Shown one piece after another: positions 43,262-55,381 of a stretch of DNA of 64,000 nucleotides (its first letter is position 1; each line of letters begins with the position of its first letter). The notes below the pieces were generated by a model, which saw only the letters and a program-made list of their open reading frames with translations, did no database searches and was not told where the DNA came from. Source of the stretch: Cristatella mucedo (lineage: Eukaryota > Bryozoa > Phylactolaemata > Cristatellidae); assembly GCA_009760855.2 (NCBI GenBank), contig WPIO01000132.1, positions 126,001-190,000 of the forward strand, read 5' to 3'. The position numbers and the translations under genes are program-made.

Positions 43262-45130
43262 TTAATAATACTTATAATAAGAATGCACTTGAAAAAGCGC
43301 CCTAGACAACCCAATCTCTTTCTAGGCACTTTACATTTGCTGCAAGGAGTAATGCAATTGAATGGTGAGTGATATCATGCTTGATAAACAACATGAATAA
43401 CATGGTTAGGGGTGACATGCACAGGGTCAGCATACATATGTGGTTAGTGGCAGCATGCACAGTGTCAGCACGCATAAGCACACGAAGGACGAATCACAGG
43501 GACCCACTAAATGCTGTCCTAAAGTTGTTTTATAAATTCTTTCTAAATGTGGTCAATTAAGGGATGTTGTGACGCAAGTCGGGAGGGAGTTCCAGGCTTT
43601 GGGAGCATACGAACTAAATGCACGGTGTCCAAAGGATTTGAGGTCTGTACGAGGTAATGGTAGACTGTTGGATTCCGAAAAGCTGGTGGGACGACGCTTG
43701 GCCAGGTGGGGGAGTAAACCTGAGAGATAGGCTGGAGCGAAAGAAGAAAGTGACCTAAAAGTGAAAGACAAAACCTTGAATTTGATCCGTTGCTTGACTG
43801 GTAGCCAGTGCAGGTCGGCGAGGAGTGGAGTTATGTGGCAACTGCGCCGCTCACGACAGACGAGCCTAGCTGTGGAGTTTTGCACCAGCTGCAATCGCCT
43901 GATCGCACATGCTGGTAGGCCAGTGAGCAGTGAGTTGCAGTAGTCGAGACGGGATGTCACGAGTGCATGGACCAACTTATACGTGGTATCCTTATCTAAA
44001 CAAGCTCAAATTTTAGCAATGTTATGTAGCTGAAAGTAGGCAGATTTGACTGTGGGGCTGATGTAGTCGTCTAACGAGAGGTCACTTTGGAACATGACAC
44101 CTAGATTTCGAGCTGATTCAACAGGAGATATGCTCGGAGAGCCAATTTTGAGCATCAGCCTTTCCCATTTCTGAATCACATTGGGTTTTCCCATAACTAG
44201 TAAGTTAGTTTTATCATCGTTTAGTTTTAGAAAATTTGCTGCCATCCATGTGAGGATGTCATCAATACATGCAGCACGTGAGTTGAGAGAATTTGAGGTG
44301 CTCGAAGGCAGGGAGGGATCAAAGCAAAGTTAAAACTGAGTGTCATCCGCATAGAAGTGAAAGCCTGGAACTCACTCCTGACGCATGTCACAGTGGCCCC
44401 TGACATGATGGCATTTAAAAAAAGCTTAAAGTAAGCTTGTTTGTGACAGCATTCAGTGGGTGCATTCAGCTTGTGCTTGGCAATCGCATCAGCAAGAGGA
44501 AGAGTATAAACCGTGAAAAGAACCTGACCTAGCACGGAGCCCTGAGGTGCCCCATATTTCAGAGCTACCTCGGATGATCTTTGTCCATTCACGTCAATAC
44601 TCTAGAGTCTCCCACTGAGATAGGACCTGAACCACTGCAGAGCAGTGCCAGTGATGCCCAGGCGAGATGAGAGGCGCTCTAGAAGAACTTTGTGATCGAT
44701 AGTATCAAAAGCTGCCGAAAGATCGAGCAAAACAAGCAGAGGCACTCTACCTATGTCTGCATTCGTAAGTAGGTCGTTGTATACCCTAAGCAATGCTGAC
44801 TCTGTGGAGTGATTAGCTCTAAAGCCAGACTGGAACCTACTAGCAAGGTTTGAAGTTTCGATATATGAGTTCAGCTGGTCTGCCACGACCTGTTCCAGTG
44901 TCTGTGATAGAAATGGTGGAAGGGAGACTGGGCGGTAGTTGTTCAAGTTCTCTTGGTCTAGTGTTGCTTTCTTGAGAAGTGACCTGACTACAGCTTTTTT
45001 GAAAGGTGCTGGGACATGACCTGAGGCTAATGACAAATTAATGATGTTAGTTATGCATGGCAGCAGCAGGGGCATTAACTGGGAAAACCAGATCATATGC
45101 TGGTTTCCGGAATGACTAGGTCTGGAATCC
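43262..45130 (-). mobile_element. LINE-A, longest copy (about 1.9 kb)
   Basis: From the 3' end: RT thumb and tail ([38 protein letters not shown]), then [18 protein letters not shown] and LLVMGKPNVIQK, then GAPQGSVLGQVLFTVYTLPL, then [20 protein letters not shown] and [20 protein letters not shown]. This covers RT domains from fingers to thumb in L2-like order. An inverted LINE-A piece at about 44363-44465 replaces the YADD region. No endonuclease domain is left. Confidence 0.85.
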
Positions 45131-45139
45131 GACCAAGGG

Positions 45140-46520
45140 AGTGAACATTTTAATTTACATGGTGGGTTGAATCTAACGAAGCTTTAATGAGGCCACGACA
45201 TAGGCCAGCGAATTTGACAGCCATATTACAAAACGCTACAGATAGACCTTACTGAGGCTGAGATATCGGTATAGAACTCGAAAACGTTGGCCTCGAAGCT
45301 ACATAGCTGTAAGAAGCATGACCGCTTGAAATGAATGGCTAATATTCGCACTGCTTAACCTGAATACATTTGAGGCTTCATTACTATCTGAGCTGATGCA
45401 ATGTGGCCATCTTGTGCCGACAGGAACTCAAAACGTGCAGGCCACCAACTTCAGAGCAGGAAAGGAGACTGAATAATTGTCTCACATTCCAAGACGGATC
45501 TGTATGTAGGGAAGCTATATTCGAACTTTGATATTTATGGTTTATTCAGACAAGCTTAGGAAGAAACAACTCGATAACCGCCCAAGCGGGCAGAGCATAT
45601 AAAAGTAAGCTGCACTCCTGTTGCCATGCAGACGCTGATGAGTTGATATCTCAAGCAGAAGTATAAAACAGGACTTAAAAGTAACCACCTAACAACAACT
45701 AATGCTGCCTCAACATTATAATTGCTTAGCACTACATTTGCAAATACAAGTAATACCTTGCGATTTAACAGAAGTATGCTAAACAGCGCTCGCATAGGAA
45801 GGCTGTTTGCAACTAGATGAATCATTGCAAACCGTGGTAGCAAAATATTATGAACTTAATCGAATTGCATACGATATAACGGTACACATTCCGGTAAAAC
45901 TTTCTGACTTGCAGATACGGTTGACAGCTGCTATGCTCAAGCCGAGCTTGTAGGTTCACTTTTGCAGTTAAACGTCATGGAAGCGTGCCTGTAAGCGAAC
46001 AGTTCGGGTATGGTAATGAGCACACGGGTTTCAGCAGCTTCAACCCAAGTCTCAAGGATTCTACCTTGAACACAGATATACCTCATACAATGTCGTAGCA
46101 CACTGCTGACAACAGTGTTTCTGCCTTTCCAAACGCTATGGGGCCATCCCATTGCACGGCAAGTCAAAGGAGTTATGAGTTAACCAAAGACTGGAAACAG
46201 GACGACTGTCCAACTGCCTCAGGAATAGCCTTTACTCAGCCATCTTCAGGTTCGTCGAATGGCTTGAGATGGCTTGCATGTGAAATGCAGCTTGAGTCAT
46301 AATCATCACCACTGAGCTTTTAAGTCTCAGCATATGCAGAAAGGGAGTATGTAGCTTTTCAAAGCTAAATCCCATATGGTGGCACTGAATGGTAGAACTT
46401 AATTGACACTTTAGCAAGCAACACATTGCATGGCTGTGCAAAAATACACATCCGTCCTATCAGCATCAGTTTCCGATACACATGCAGATGACTAACGCGA
46501 CTGGGTCGAACTTCAATGCC
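45140..46520. other. Region downstream of GTF2H4
   Basis: Lies between the GTF2H4 stop and the next LINE-A and should contain the GTF2H4 3'UTR. No other gene or named repeat seen. Confidence 0.35.
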
Positions 46521-46525
46521 GTCAA

Positions 46526-46636
46526 TCAGTCGCCTTTTTTCTGCCTTTTCCAGAACTTTTTGACGTCATCGTGACCATTTCGAGTAACGACAACTGTCCG
46601 CCTCTGTGCATTTTCCAGCATGAGAACACCAATATC
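46526..46636 (-). CDS. GTF2H4: GTF2H4 last coding exon
   Basis: After [45 protein letters not shown], stop TGA at 46528-46526. FWKRQK is the family C-terminus. I did not find a clear AATAAA shortly downstream. Confidence 0.95.
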   Translation of the reverse strand, partial: DIGVLMLENAQRRTVVVTRNGHDDVKKFWKRQKKGD

Positions 46637-49600
46637 CTGCAAAAATTTGATAGTTTAGAAAATAATACAGTAAAATTGATTCTGCATAAGCAGCACCAAG
46701 TTATTTATACTAACTATTGACCAACAGTCAACCGGATTTATAAAGGGCTACAACAATTTGAAAGGGAATCGAAGAGGTCGTCTTTTCCTCGGAAATTGAA
46801 TGCAAAAACAAGAAGTGGGAGACATACCAACTCAACCATTCGACAGCATGCCCTTCATCACACTCGTCAAACAATATGTCACACAGTATAAATAATAATA
46901 ATAAATATCAAAATATTACATTATAGCATTACACTACAATATTACAAATATTATATAAAAAATTACATTTGCATAGCATCCTCAGAGAACTAAGTCTCTT
47001 TCTAGGCACTTCGCAGATGCTGTGTAGAAAGCATTACCAAGTAATTGGTGGTAACATCAGCAAGCAGCAGGCACAGTGGTGTATAGCAGGCATATGCATA
47101 CGAAGGACGTATCGCAAAGACCCACTGAATACTGTTACAAACAAGCTTACTTTAAGCTTCTTTTTAAATGTCATCATGTCAGGGGCCACTGTGACATGCG
47201 TCAGGAGTGAGTTCCAGGCTTTGAGGGCATACGAACTAAAGGAACGGTCTCCAAACCCTTTGAAGTTCGTATAAGGTATTGCTATTCGATTGTAGTCAGA
47301 ACATCGAATTGTATGATTCTTGGCCTAGTAGGGGAGTAGTTCTGATAGATAGGCTTGAGGCAAAGAATAAAGTTACCTAAAAGTAAGTGACAGAACCTTG
47401 AAGTCGATACTGCTCGATTGGGAGCCAGTGCAGATCGGCAGAAAGTGGTGCGATGAGGCAACTGTGATGCTCACGACAGGCAAGCCTAGCTGCAGAGTTT
47501 TGCACCAGCTGCAAGTGCCTGATTGCACAGGCCGGTAGACAAGCAAGCAGTGAGCCACAGAAGCCAAGAAGCGATGTCACACATGCATGGACCAGCTTTA
47601 GATGCAGTATCACTGTCTAAGCAAGCCCGAATTCTAGAAATATTATCGAGCTGAAAAAAAAACAAACTTAATGTGTGGGGCTGATGGGGTCGTCTAATGA
47701 TAAATCACTTTGGAACAGGACACGTGGTTTGCACATAGATTTAACAGGAGGCAGGCTGGAGTAGCCGTTTTCGAGCGCTAGGTTTTCCAATTTCAGAATC
47801 ACACTTGGCTTGTTCCTAAGTAGGTTTTGTCGTCATCCAATTTAAGAAAGCTTACTGCCACCCATGAGAGAAATCATCAATACATGCAGCAAGGGTGTCT
47901 AGAGAATTCGAAGTGCCAGAGGGATCAAAGCATAGGTACAATTCGGTGTGATCTGCTTTGAAGTGAACGCCCAGATTGTTCCTGGCAATCACATCCACAA
48001 GAGGACGAGTATAAACCGTGAACAGAACCAGACCGAGCATGAAAAGAACCAGATCCAGCACAGTGCCCTAAGGTACTCTCATACTTAAGTGGCTCCTTGG
48101 ATGATCTTGCTTTCTTACATAAATACTCTCTCGAGTCTCCCACTGAGTAAAGACCTGAACCATTGCAGTCTAGTGCCAGTGACGTCCACATGAAGCATCG
48201 AACGCTGCCGAAAGATCAAGCAGAACAAGCCGATAGATTTTACCCACATCTGCATTCCTGAGAAGGTCGTTAGGGTGAGCCGTGATGGCACACTAGGTAA
48301 GGCGGTTGCTTTCACGACTGAGGTCCCGAGGTCGTGGGTTCGATTCCTTCAGTGGGCGATTCTTCATCGCCACTGCAAGCAGTGGTGATAGCCGTAAAGG
48401 CTTTTCTGTCGCTACACAAAAAGAGGCTGTTTAATCAGCTAGGATTTATTTATTTATATAACCTAATAATAATAATATTGCACTTGATAAAGCGCCCTCA
48501 GAGAACTTAATCTCTTTCTAGGCGCTTTACATCCGTGGAATGATCAGCCCTATAACCCATAGTGGAACTTACTCGCTTGCTGAGGTCTCTATATAAGAGT
48601 TCAGCTGGTCCACCACAACTCGTTCCTGTTTCTTTGATAAGAACGGTAGAAAGGAGACTGGGCAGAAGCTGCTCAAGTTCGATTAGTCTAGTGTTGATTT
48701 CTTAATTAGTGGCCTAGCAGCCTTCTTGAAAGGTGCGGGGGGGGGGAGGGGGACATGACCCGTGGCAAAAGAAATATTTACCTGCATGGCAGCAGCAGAT
48801 CGTAGAAGTAGGACAGCAGGAATAGGGTGTAGAGGACTAGTAATCTTCCTTGACCAGAAGATTAATTTTAGGATAAGGTCACTTGTGGCCTACTTGAATA
48901 GACATTGTGGTAGTTCATGGAATCCTGTGATTAACAGGAGATATTATTGAGGGACATAAGTACAGAGAAGATGCTTCAACCTTAGGGATGGACTCTTTGA
49001 TCTCGTCTATCTTGTGTACAACCAAGCTAGAGAGGCGATCACCCAGGTCTTTACATGATCACCAGGTGAGGAGCTAATCTAGGAGCAGTTAAGGAGATAG
49101 TTGATGGTAGACATCAGCATTTTTGGATTGCGCATCCGTGATTCAATAATATTTTCGTTAAAGCTTGACTCGGCCTTTACAAGGATCAACTGATATGGTC
49201 AACAGTAGCCTGTTCGCACGTCTGGCGCCGGACAGCCAACCCTGACCTTTTTTATGTTTTCTCAAGCTTGTGCTTAGTAGACCTACCTGGTTCAAGTTAC
49301 CTAGCCAGTATAAGCAATTGCTTGAGGGTCAAAGCTGAAGAGAGTCGAAAGAGATACTCGGAGCAAACTGAAAAATGCACCCTGGCTTTGCCGAGCAGAG
49401 TAAAAAGCTTCCACAGCATGGAACATTAAAAAAAAATGAGCAGTATAATTACCCGGGCATAATCCCGCAGAAGCTCATAGTCGCTCTGCGAAAGAAATTG
49501 GTTGTATAAAACGCCTTCTTCAAATCTGAACCGATCTCTCTCTAGTTCCCATAGCCGAATCTGGTCAACAATTGTCGGTGGAAGCAGAGGCTTCTGTAAT

Positions 49601-52600
49601 AGCATCTGAGGATGGGCGTGTGTCGCCAGAAAAGTGATAATCTACAATTAGAGGATGCTTTGTATCTACAGCAGTGTCTTGCACAGTACATACACTCAAT
49701 TCTATCAGAAAAATTGCAGTCAACTATATATTATACGGATTTCTCAAACATAAAACAGCGAAAGTTGTCAGGTTCATATATTAAAACAAGAACAAGACAT
49801 TAATAATACTAATATACTAGATAAATCACCCTCAGTTAACTCAAACTCTTTCTAGGTGCTTTACATTTGAGACAAAGGAAGTAAAACATTCTAAGACAAC
49901 TAAATCTGATTCTAGGCTATTTACTATGATAGAAGGTAATCAAGTCAATTGCAGCTGAATACATAAAAATAGGGATAGAGATAAGCTAAGCATGTGGGAC
50001 ACTTACAAAGGCTAAAGCAGTTTGGACAACAACCAGCATTGCTACCAAATGCCAAGCTATATGAACATGGAGCTAAAAGTAAAGTTAAGGTCAGCTGATA
50101 AAACAGCCCCGTTTTATATAGCTTCGGAAAAACCTTAACGGCTATCACCATCGCTTTCAGTGGGCAATCAAGGACTGCCTGCTGAAGGACTCATAGAAAA
50201 CAACCTGAGTAGTGAACGAAGCTACACAGTACCCTAGACACACTGTTGTAAAACAGTGAGGTACAGAGCCATGTTTGCAAGCCAAGCAGCACACAGGCAG
50301 ATCTCCGATGTAATACAATGTATCTCCGCCTGAAACTCCACAAAGCCATACAAACTATGAGTGTTAGGCAGGAGAGTTTTGTTTAGCACACTCACAGCCT
50401 AAACGACTTTAGGTACGCATTCAGTAGCCAACAGACTTCATCACGCACAACAAAGAGAAGATGGGAAGCATAGCAGAGTCAGGAGAGCAGTGGAGGCAGT
50501 GAATAGCATGGAAGTAGCAGCTCAGGACAGCTGGTAAGCATGTACCATAGTCGGTAGCAGGAGAGCAATTGACGTTGCATAAGAATCGTGGAAGTGAGTT
50601 CCACAATCAAGGACCTGCAGAGCTACAGCTTCTGTTGCCAACGGTCTTTAAGCAAGGAATGAAACAGCTAAATTATTGTCCATCCAGGACCTAAATGCAC
50701 GAGGAGGATGAATCTGGTGCAGCAGTTCAGCCAGGTATGGAGGAACCAAGCCGTGGCGGGCCTTGTTGGTTAGCGTAAGAACTTTCTCTGTATCCGTTGT
50801 TCAACCGGCAGCCATCCTAGCTTTTTTAGCCAAGGAGACTGGTGGTCAAACCTCTGGGATCCGCAAACTAGCCTTGCAGCCATATTCATAGCCTGCTGCA
50901 GTAACCTAGTCGCTTTTTTTCGGTAGCCCAGCCAAAAAGAATTACAATAGTCAAGCCGAGACACAACTAAGGAGCTAGTTTAAATTTTTGCAAGCCACCT
51001 TGGAAGACAGCTCCTAATCTTTGCGATCAGATGTGATGGCTAGCTGTGGAAGCAGTCTTCTCAACGAAGCTTTCCAAATTTAGGCAGTCGTCGAACACCT
51101 AAATTACAAACACAAAATAGGTGATGGTTGAACAACAGCATCACCTATTAGACAAGCAAAGGTTTCTACTTCAGACACATGCTTAGGGTGTCCCATGAGC
51201 AGCAGTTCAGTTTTCTAGTAATTTGGTTTCAAGAAATTTTCCGACAAGCAGGATCGAATGTCGGCAAGGGAAGCATTTAGTTTATCAGTTGCTGAAGCAG
51301 ATTCCAATAGTTTGAGTGACAAATACAGCTGAGTATCGTCAGCATAAAAGTGATATCCTATTCCATGGGCCTGAATCACTTTTTACAGAGCTTGAGCATA
51401 AATGGACAACTGCAACGGACCGAGGACGAACCCTTGAGAGACTCCACACGTGACTGGTCTGGTTAATGAGACCTGACCTCAACACGACACAGATTGAACA
51501 TGATCAGGCAAGTATGATTTAAACCACGCCAGAACCCATCTCAGAAAAAAGAATGAAATCGAATGCTGTTGATAGTCAAAGCCACTGGTGTATGCCGAGT
51601 TTATTTTTGGCGTTCAGGACAGAGAGAGAGAGGTAACCTAATATGAGGTGCTGTACAAGTAACCTGTGATGATACAATTAATAGACCTACCTCAATTAGC
51701 TTAACAAAAACACAGGGAGTAACTAGGTGCTGCCACTAAGAATTTCAAAGACTAGAAGAACTATCATTAATACACACTATAGTAAGGAGTGGTAATTTTT
51801 TTCCCATATACTCAACCTAGCCTGTGCCTCGAAGCCGACTTTTTGTACAACGAAGTAAAAAATCGAAAGCAAGGCCCCCAAAGATTTCAAGATCCCTAGT
51901 CTTGCAGGTCACTCGTTTGCACTAGCCTACTTATCTGACCGCATTGAACCTCCAGTTTGTTCTTGCACCACGCGATCCACAGCATCAAGTCATTTCGCCG
52001 GCTCTCACATTAAGCCACCTTATGGTGATCAAGCCTTTAGCTAATATGCACCAAAACTTGCCACATTCCACTGCGGTTACTGCCTGCATCTTATAAGTCT
52101 CAGTTAAAGATGCATCTGTTACGGTCAGCTTTTTCTACGCCCCAGCTGACTTGTCTGTTTTTTTTGTTCTGATGTGCTTTGCATGAGTAACTGTGCATGA
52201 TTCAGTGCATGTTACCAGCCATAAATCTTACAAACTGGTAGCCATCAGTGTCGTCATGTTTGTTTTAGCATGCTGGCCTAAGGATGATTATTTGCTTTTG
52301 CATGCTTGATACCGTGCATGTCACTAACCAATGTCTATTAATTCTCCTATAGGGAGTTGTGAAGTGCTTGGGTGGAGATTAAGCTTTCTCAAAGAGCTAC
52401 ACAGCCGACTTATAATTTTTCTTTACACACACTGCCAAAAAGCAACGTTAGTGTCGGTAAGAGATTGATTGAATTCGTCTAATATTTCGATACACTCTGA
52501 GAAACAGAAGGGTGCCATCCTTAAGGTAAAGAACAAGAAATCTTCCAATGGAGTGGCTGTGAATGCATCTTAGAAGAACTGATGAGACCCTACGGTGCAG

Positions 52601-54335
52601 CTTGAAGGTGGAGAAGACCTGAGGTTGCAGGAGACTATGGTGCATGCCGATAATAAAAAACTGAAAGATTAGCACGATGGTATGGCACCACAGATTCGGC
52701 AGTTTAATTAAATGAAAAAAATAATACACAGTTTATAAGGACTGCTGTAATCGCACGAACATCAGAAGCAGGCTCTAAATAGTTAAGGATACACCCCCAA
52801 GTTCTAAGAGGAAGAGGCAACTTAACAGACTTCTTTCGACCATTAAGTGCCGGCATCGGACCCCAGCTGAGCAGAGCTAAGCAAAGTCCTGTGGACCGAA
52901 TAGTTAAAGTAAACACTCTTTGCTGCCTGGGGAAGGGTTCAAATACGGAGACACGGGTCAAAGCGTATGTGGACGTTTGTCTTCAAAACGCAAAGCGAAA
53001 CACTGGTGGCATTAGGGTTAGATACAGGGCTGCTTTAGTAGGAAGCTTGAACTGCATACATGATGCAATATATAGACACACATGCTCCTAGAAATGATGA
53101 AACTCAGACTCCGTCAGCAAACACCATTTCATAAACTAGGGTTTATTTGGAAGCAGGACTAAGAACTGAAGAAGATAGAAAATAGCAGGCATAGAAAAAA
53201 CAATTCATACAATCTTAAACCGAAGGGCATACGATCACATCTTGTTAAGGACTGGCTTAGTCAGAGCCCGGCTTCAATCTGTTTGAACATCTGTCGAAGG
53301 AGTTCGACACAGGGTCTCACGATCACGCTTACATGCTGAGCAATGTAAGCCAACCTCTGTCTCGAAGCCAATCGGTTAGAAGCTTGCACTAATTTTCGAG
53401 TTGCCGTCCTGCAGCAGGCTATGAAGAATCGCCTGCTGCAATGGGGGGGGGGGAGGAGCCCGAACTACTCTTCTGCTGCTACATCATCGAGGTTGTCATG
53501 TCAGCTATCCTTTAATGTTGTCACTCTGCGAAATTCTTCAGATGGAGTGGAGTACCAGCGTTTCTGAACGTGCTTGCTATAGAGGTCAACACCCTCTACC
53601 AGACAGGACAGTTACGAAAATCAGGGACAAACAATGTCGCAATTTATTTATACTAACCGGCTTCAGCTAAGCTCGCACAGTCGTTTTCTCTTAACTTTTC
53701 CTCCTTTGATTTAGTGTCTACGGTCGATGTTGTTAGTCAAAGAGCAGGATTGCAAGGTTTTGTGCCAGCCTCACAAGCATATTCCAACTAAGTGAGGGCA
53801 GTGTACGGATCAGTATGTTCTTGGTTAACTAGATAGCACATAACACCCATAAGTAGTCAAACCACAAAAAAAGCACCACAGCAGTATATATGCAAAGGCT
53901 AAGTTTGCAATTGGCTAATATACAGATTCAATAAAACGGGAGATTTGATAGCTGTGGGCTGGCTTCTCCACAAAGCCATTCATGCAGGTCCCATTTAATT
54001 TCAAACCTGAAATTTAGCTACAGCCACCGTAGATATTAATAAGTTATTGGAAGGTACAAAGTCGTTCAACTGGCATATCCTCTGCTCCAATGAAGAGGAA
54101 TCACTGAGTTTTGTCAAAGAAGTCAGCCCGAGCAGTGCATTTTTGTTGAACAAGATTCTCTAGCAAGATGGCACAACATTGTCTTCTGCGACGGAACTAC
54201 AATGACTAAGCGCAGCAGGACCACAGGCAATGAGCTTCTCGTTTCCACTAAGACCTTTCACTCCTTAAAGTTGCACGTTTAAGATTTCTATCTTGCTCAC
54301 ATATGTATATGTAAATGTATATCAAGTATATATAT

Positions 54336-54373
<38 letters not shown>

Positions 54374-55235
54374 TGTATGTATGTATGTATGTATGTATGT
54401 ATATATGTATGTAAGCATGCACTAGCCAGATACTAGCACTCAAATTGAATGATCGGTGAACTACTTAATGACAATGAATAAAGCAATTTCGAAAGTGATC
54501 AAAGCTGCACACACTACATGATTTACGCATGATTACGTATGATTTTGTATAGGTATCGAGCTGAAGGAGAAATTAGCAGCTTACTAGCAATTTGGGACTG
54601 GCAAATAATAAAGCACAAAAAAGCATAAGCTTTCAGACTCACCGTGGCTCTTTATTTCCATGATTACGTTTGTCCTGAAATATCTATCATACTTTTTACA
54701 TTACCATGTCAACAAATACTACATAGGAGTAAAGCAAACAGGAATTTAGGTGGCTTATGCAGATGATGAGATAGCTTATAGCCAAACATATAAGTCACAA
54801 TGGCAATTGTTAAGAGACTAGCATCTCAAGGATTGACTACGTGCACCGTGGCAGTAACATAACCAATGAGGCTTATCCGAGGCATGGGTAGTACTGGCTG
54901 TAGACTTTAATTGAATTGTACATATTTTTCTAAGACAGTCACTATACTCTTTTTGGAAGCTATCTATACAAACTCACAATAAGAGAGTTAGCATCAAGAT
55001 CACAGCCAAAGAAAAGCCCAGCCCTACTCACCTGGTCTGCAGATATTCCATTAATAAGTGCCTGTCTGACACTGTCACGTGTAATGTTTGCTACAGACAA
55101 ATTCGGAAATCTACAAACAAATTGAAGCTGACTAAGCATAATTGCAAACGGCTACATATCTTGTAACAGATGTGGCTAGCCCAAGAATATGCTCAAGTGT
55201 GTCTGTGCATGTGTGTCTGTGTGCGAGTGTGCGTG

Positions 55236-55296
<61 letters not shown>

Positions 55297-55324
55297 CACA
55301 CAGACAGACAGACACAGACAGACA

Positions 55325-55381
<57 letters not shown>

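Noticed and set aside
54655-54686. 32-nt exon candidate for the missing GTF2H4 piece
   Set aside because: Good acceptor (ATTTCAG) and donor (GTGAGT), but the length is not a multiple of three while both flanking exons are phase 0, and the in-frame translation does not match the family.
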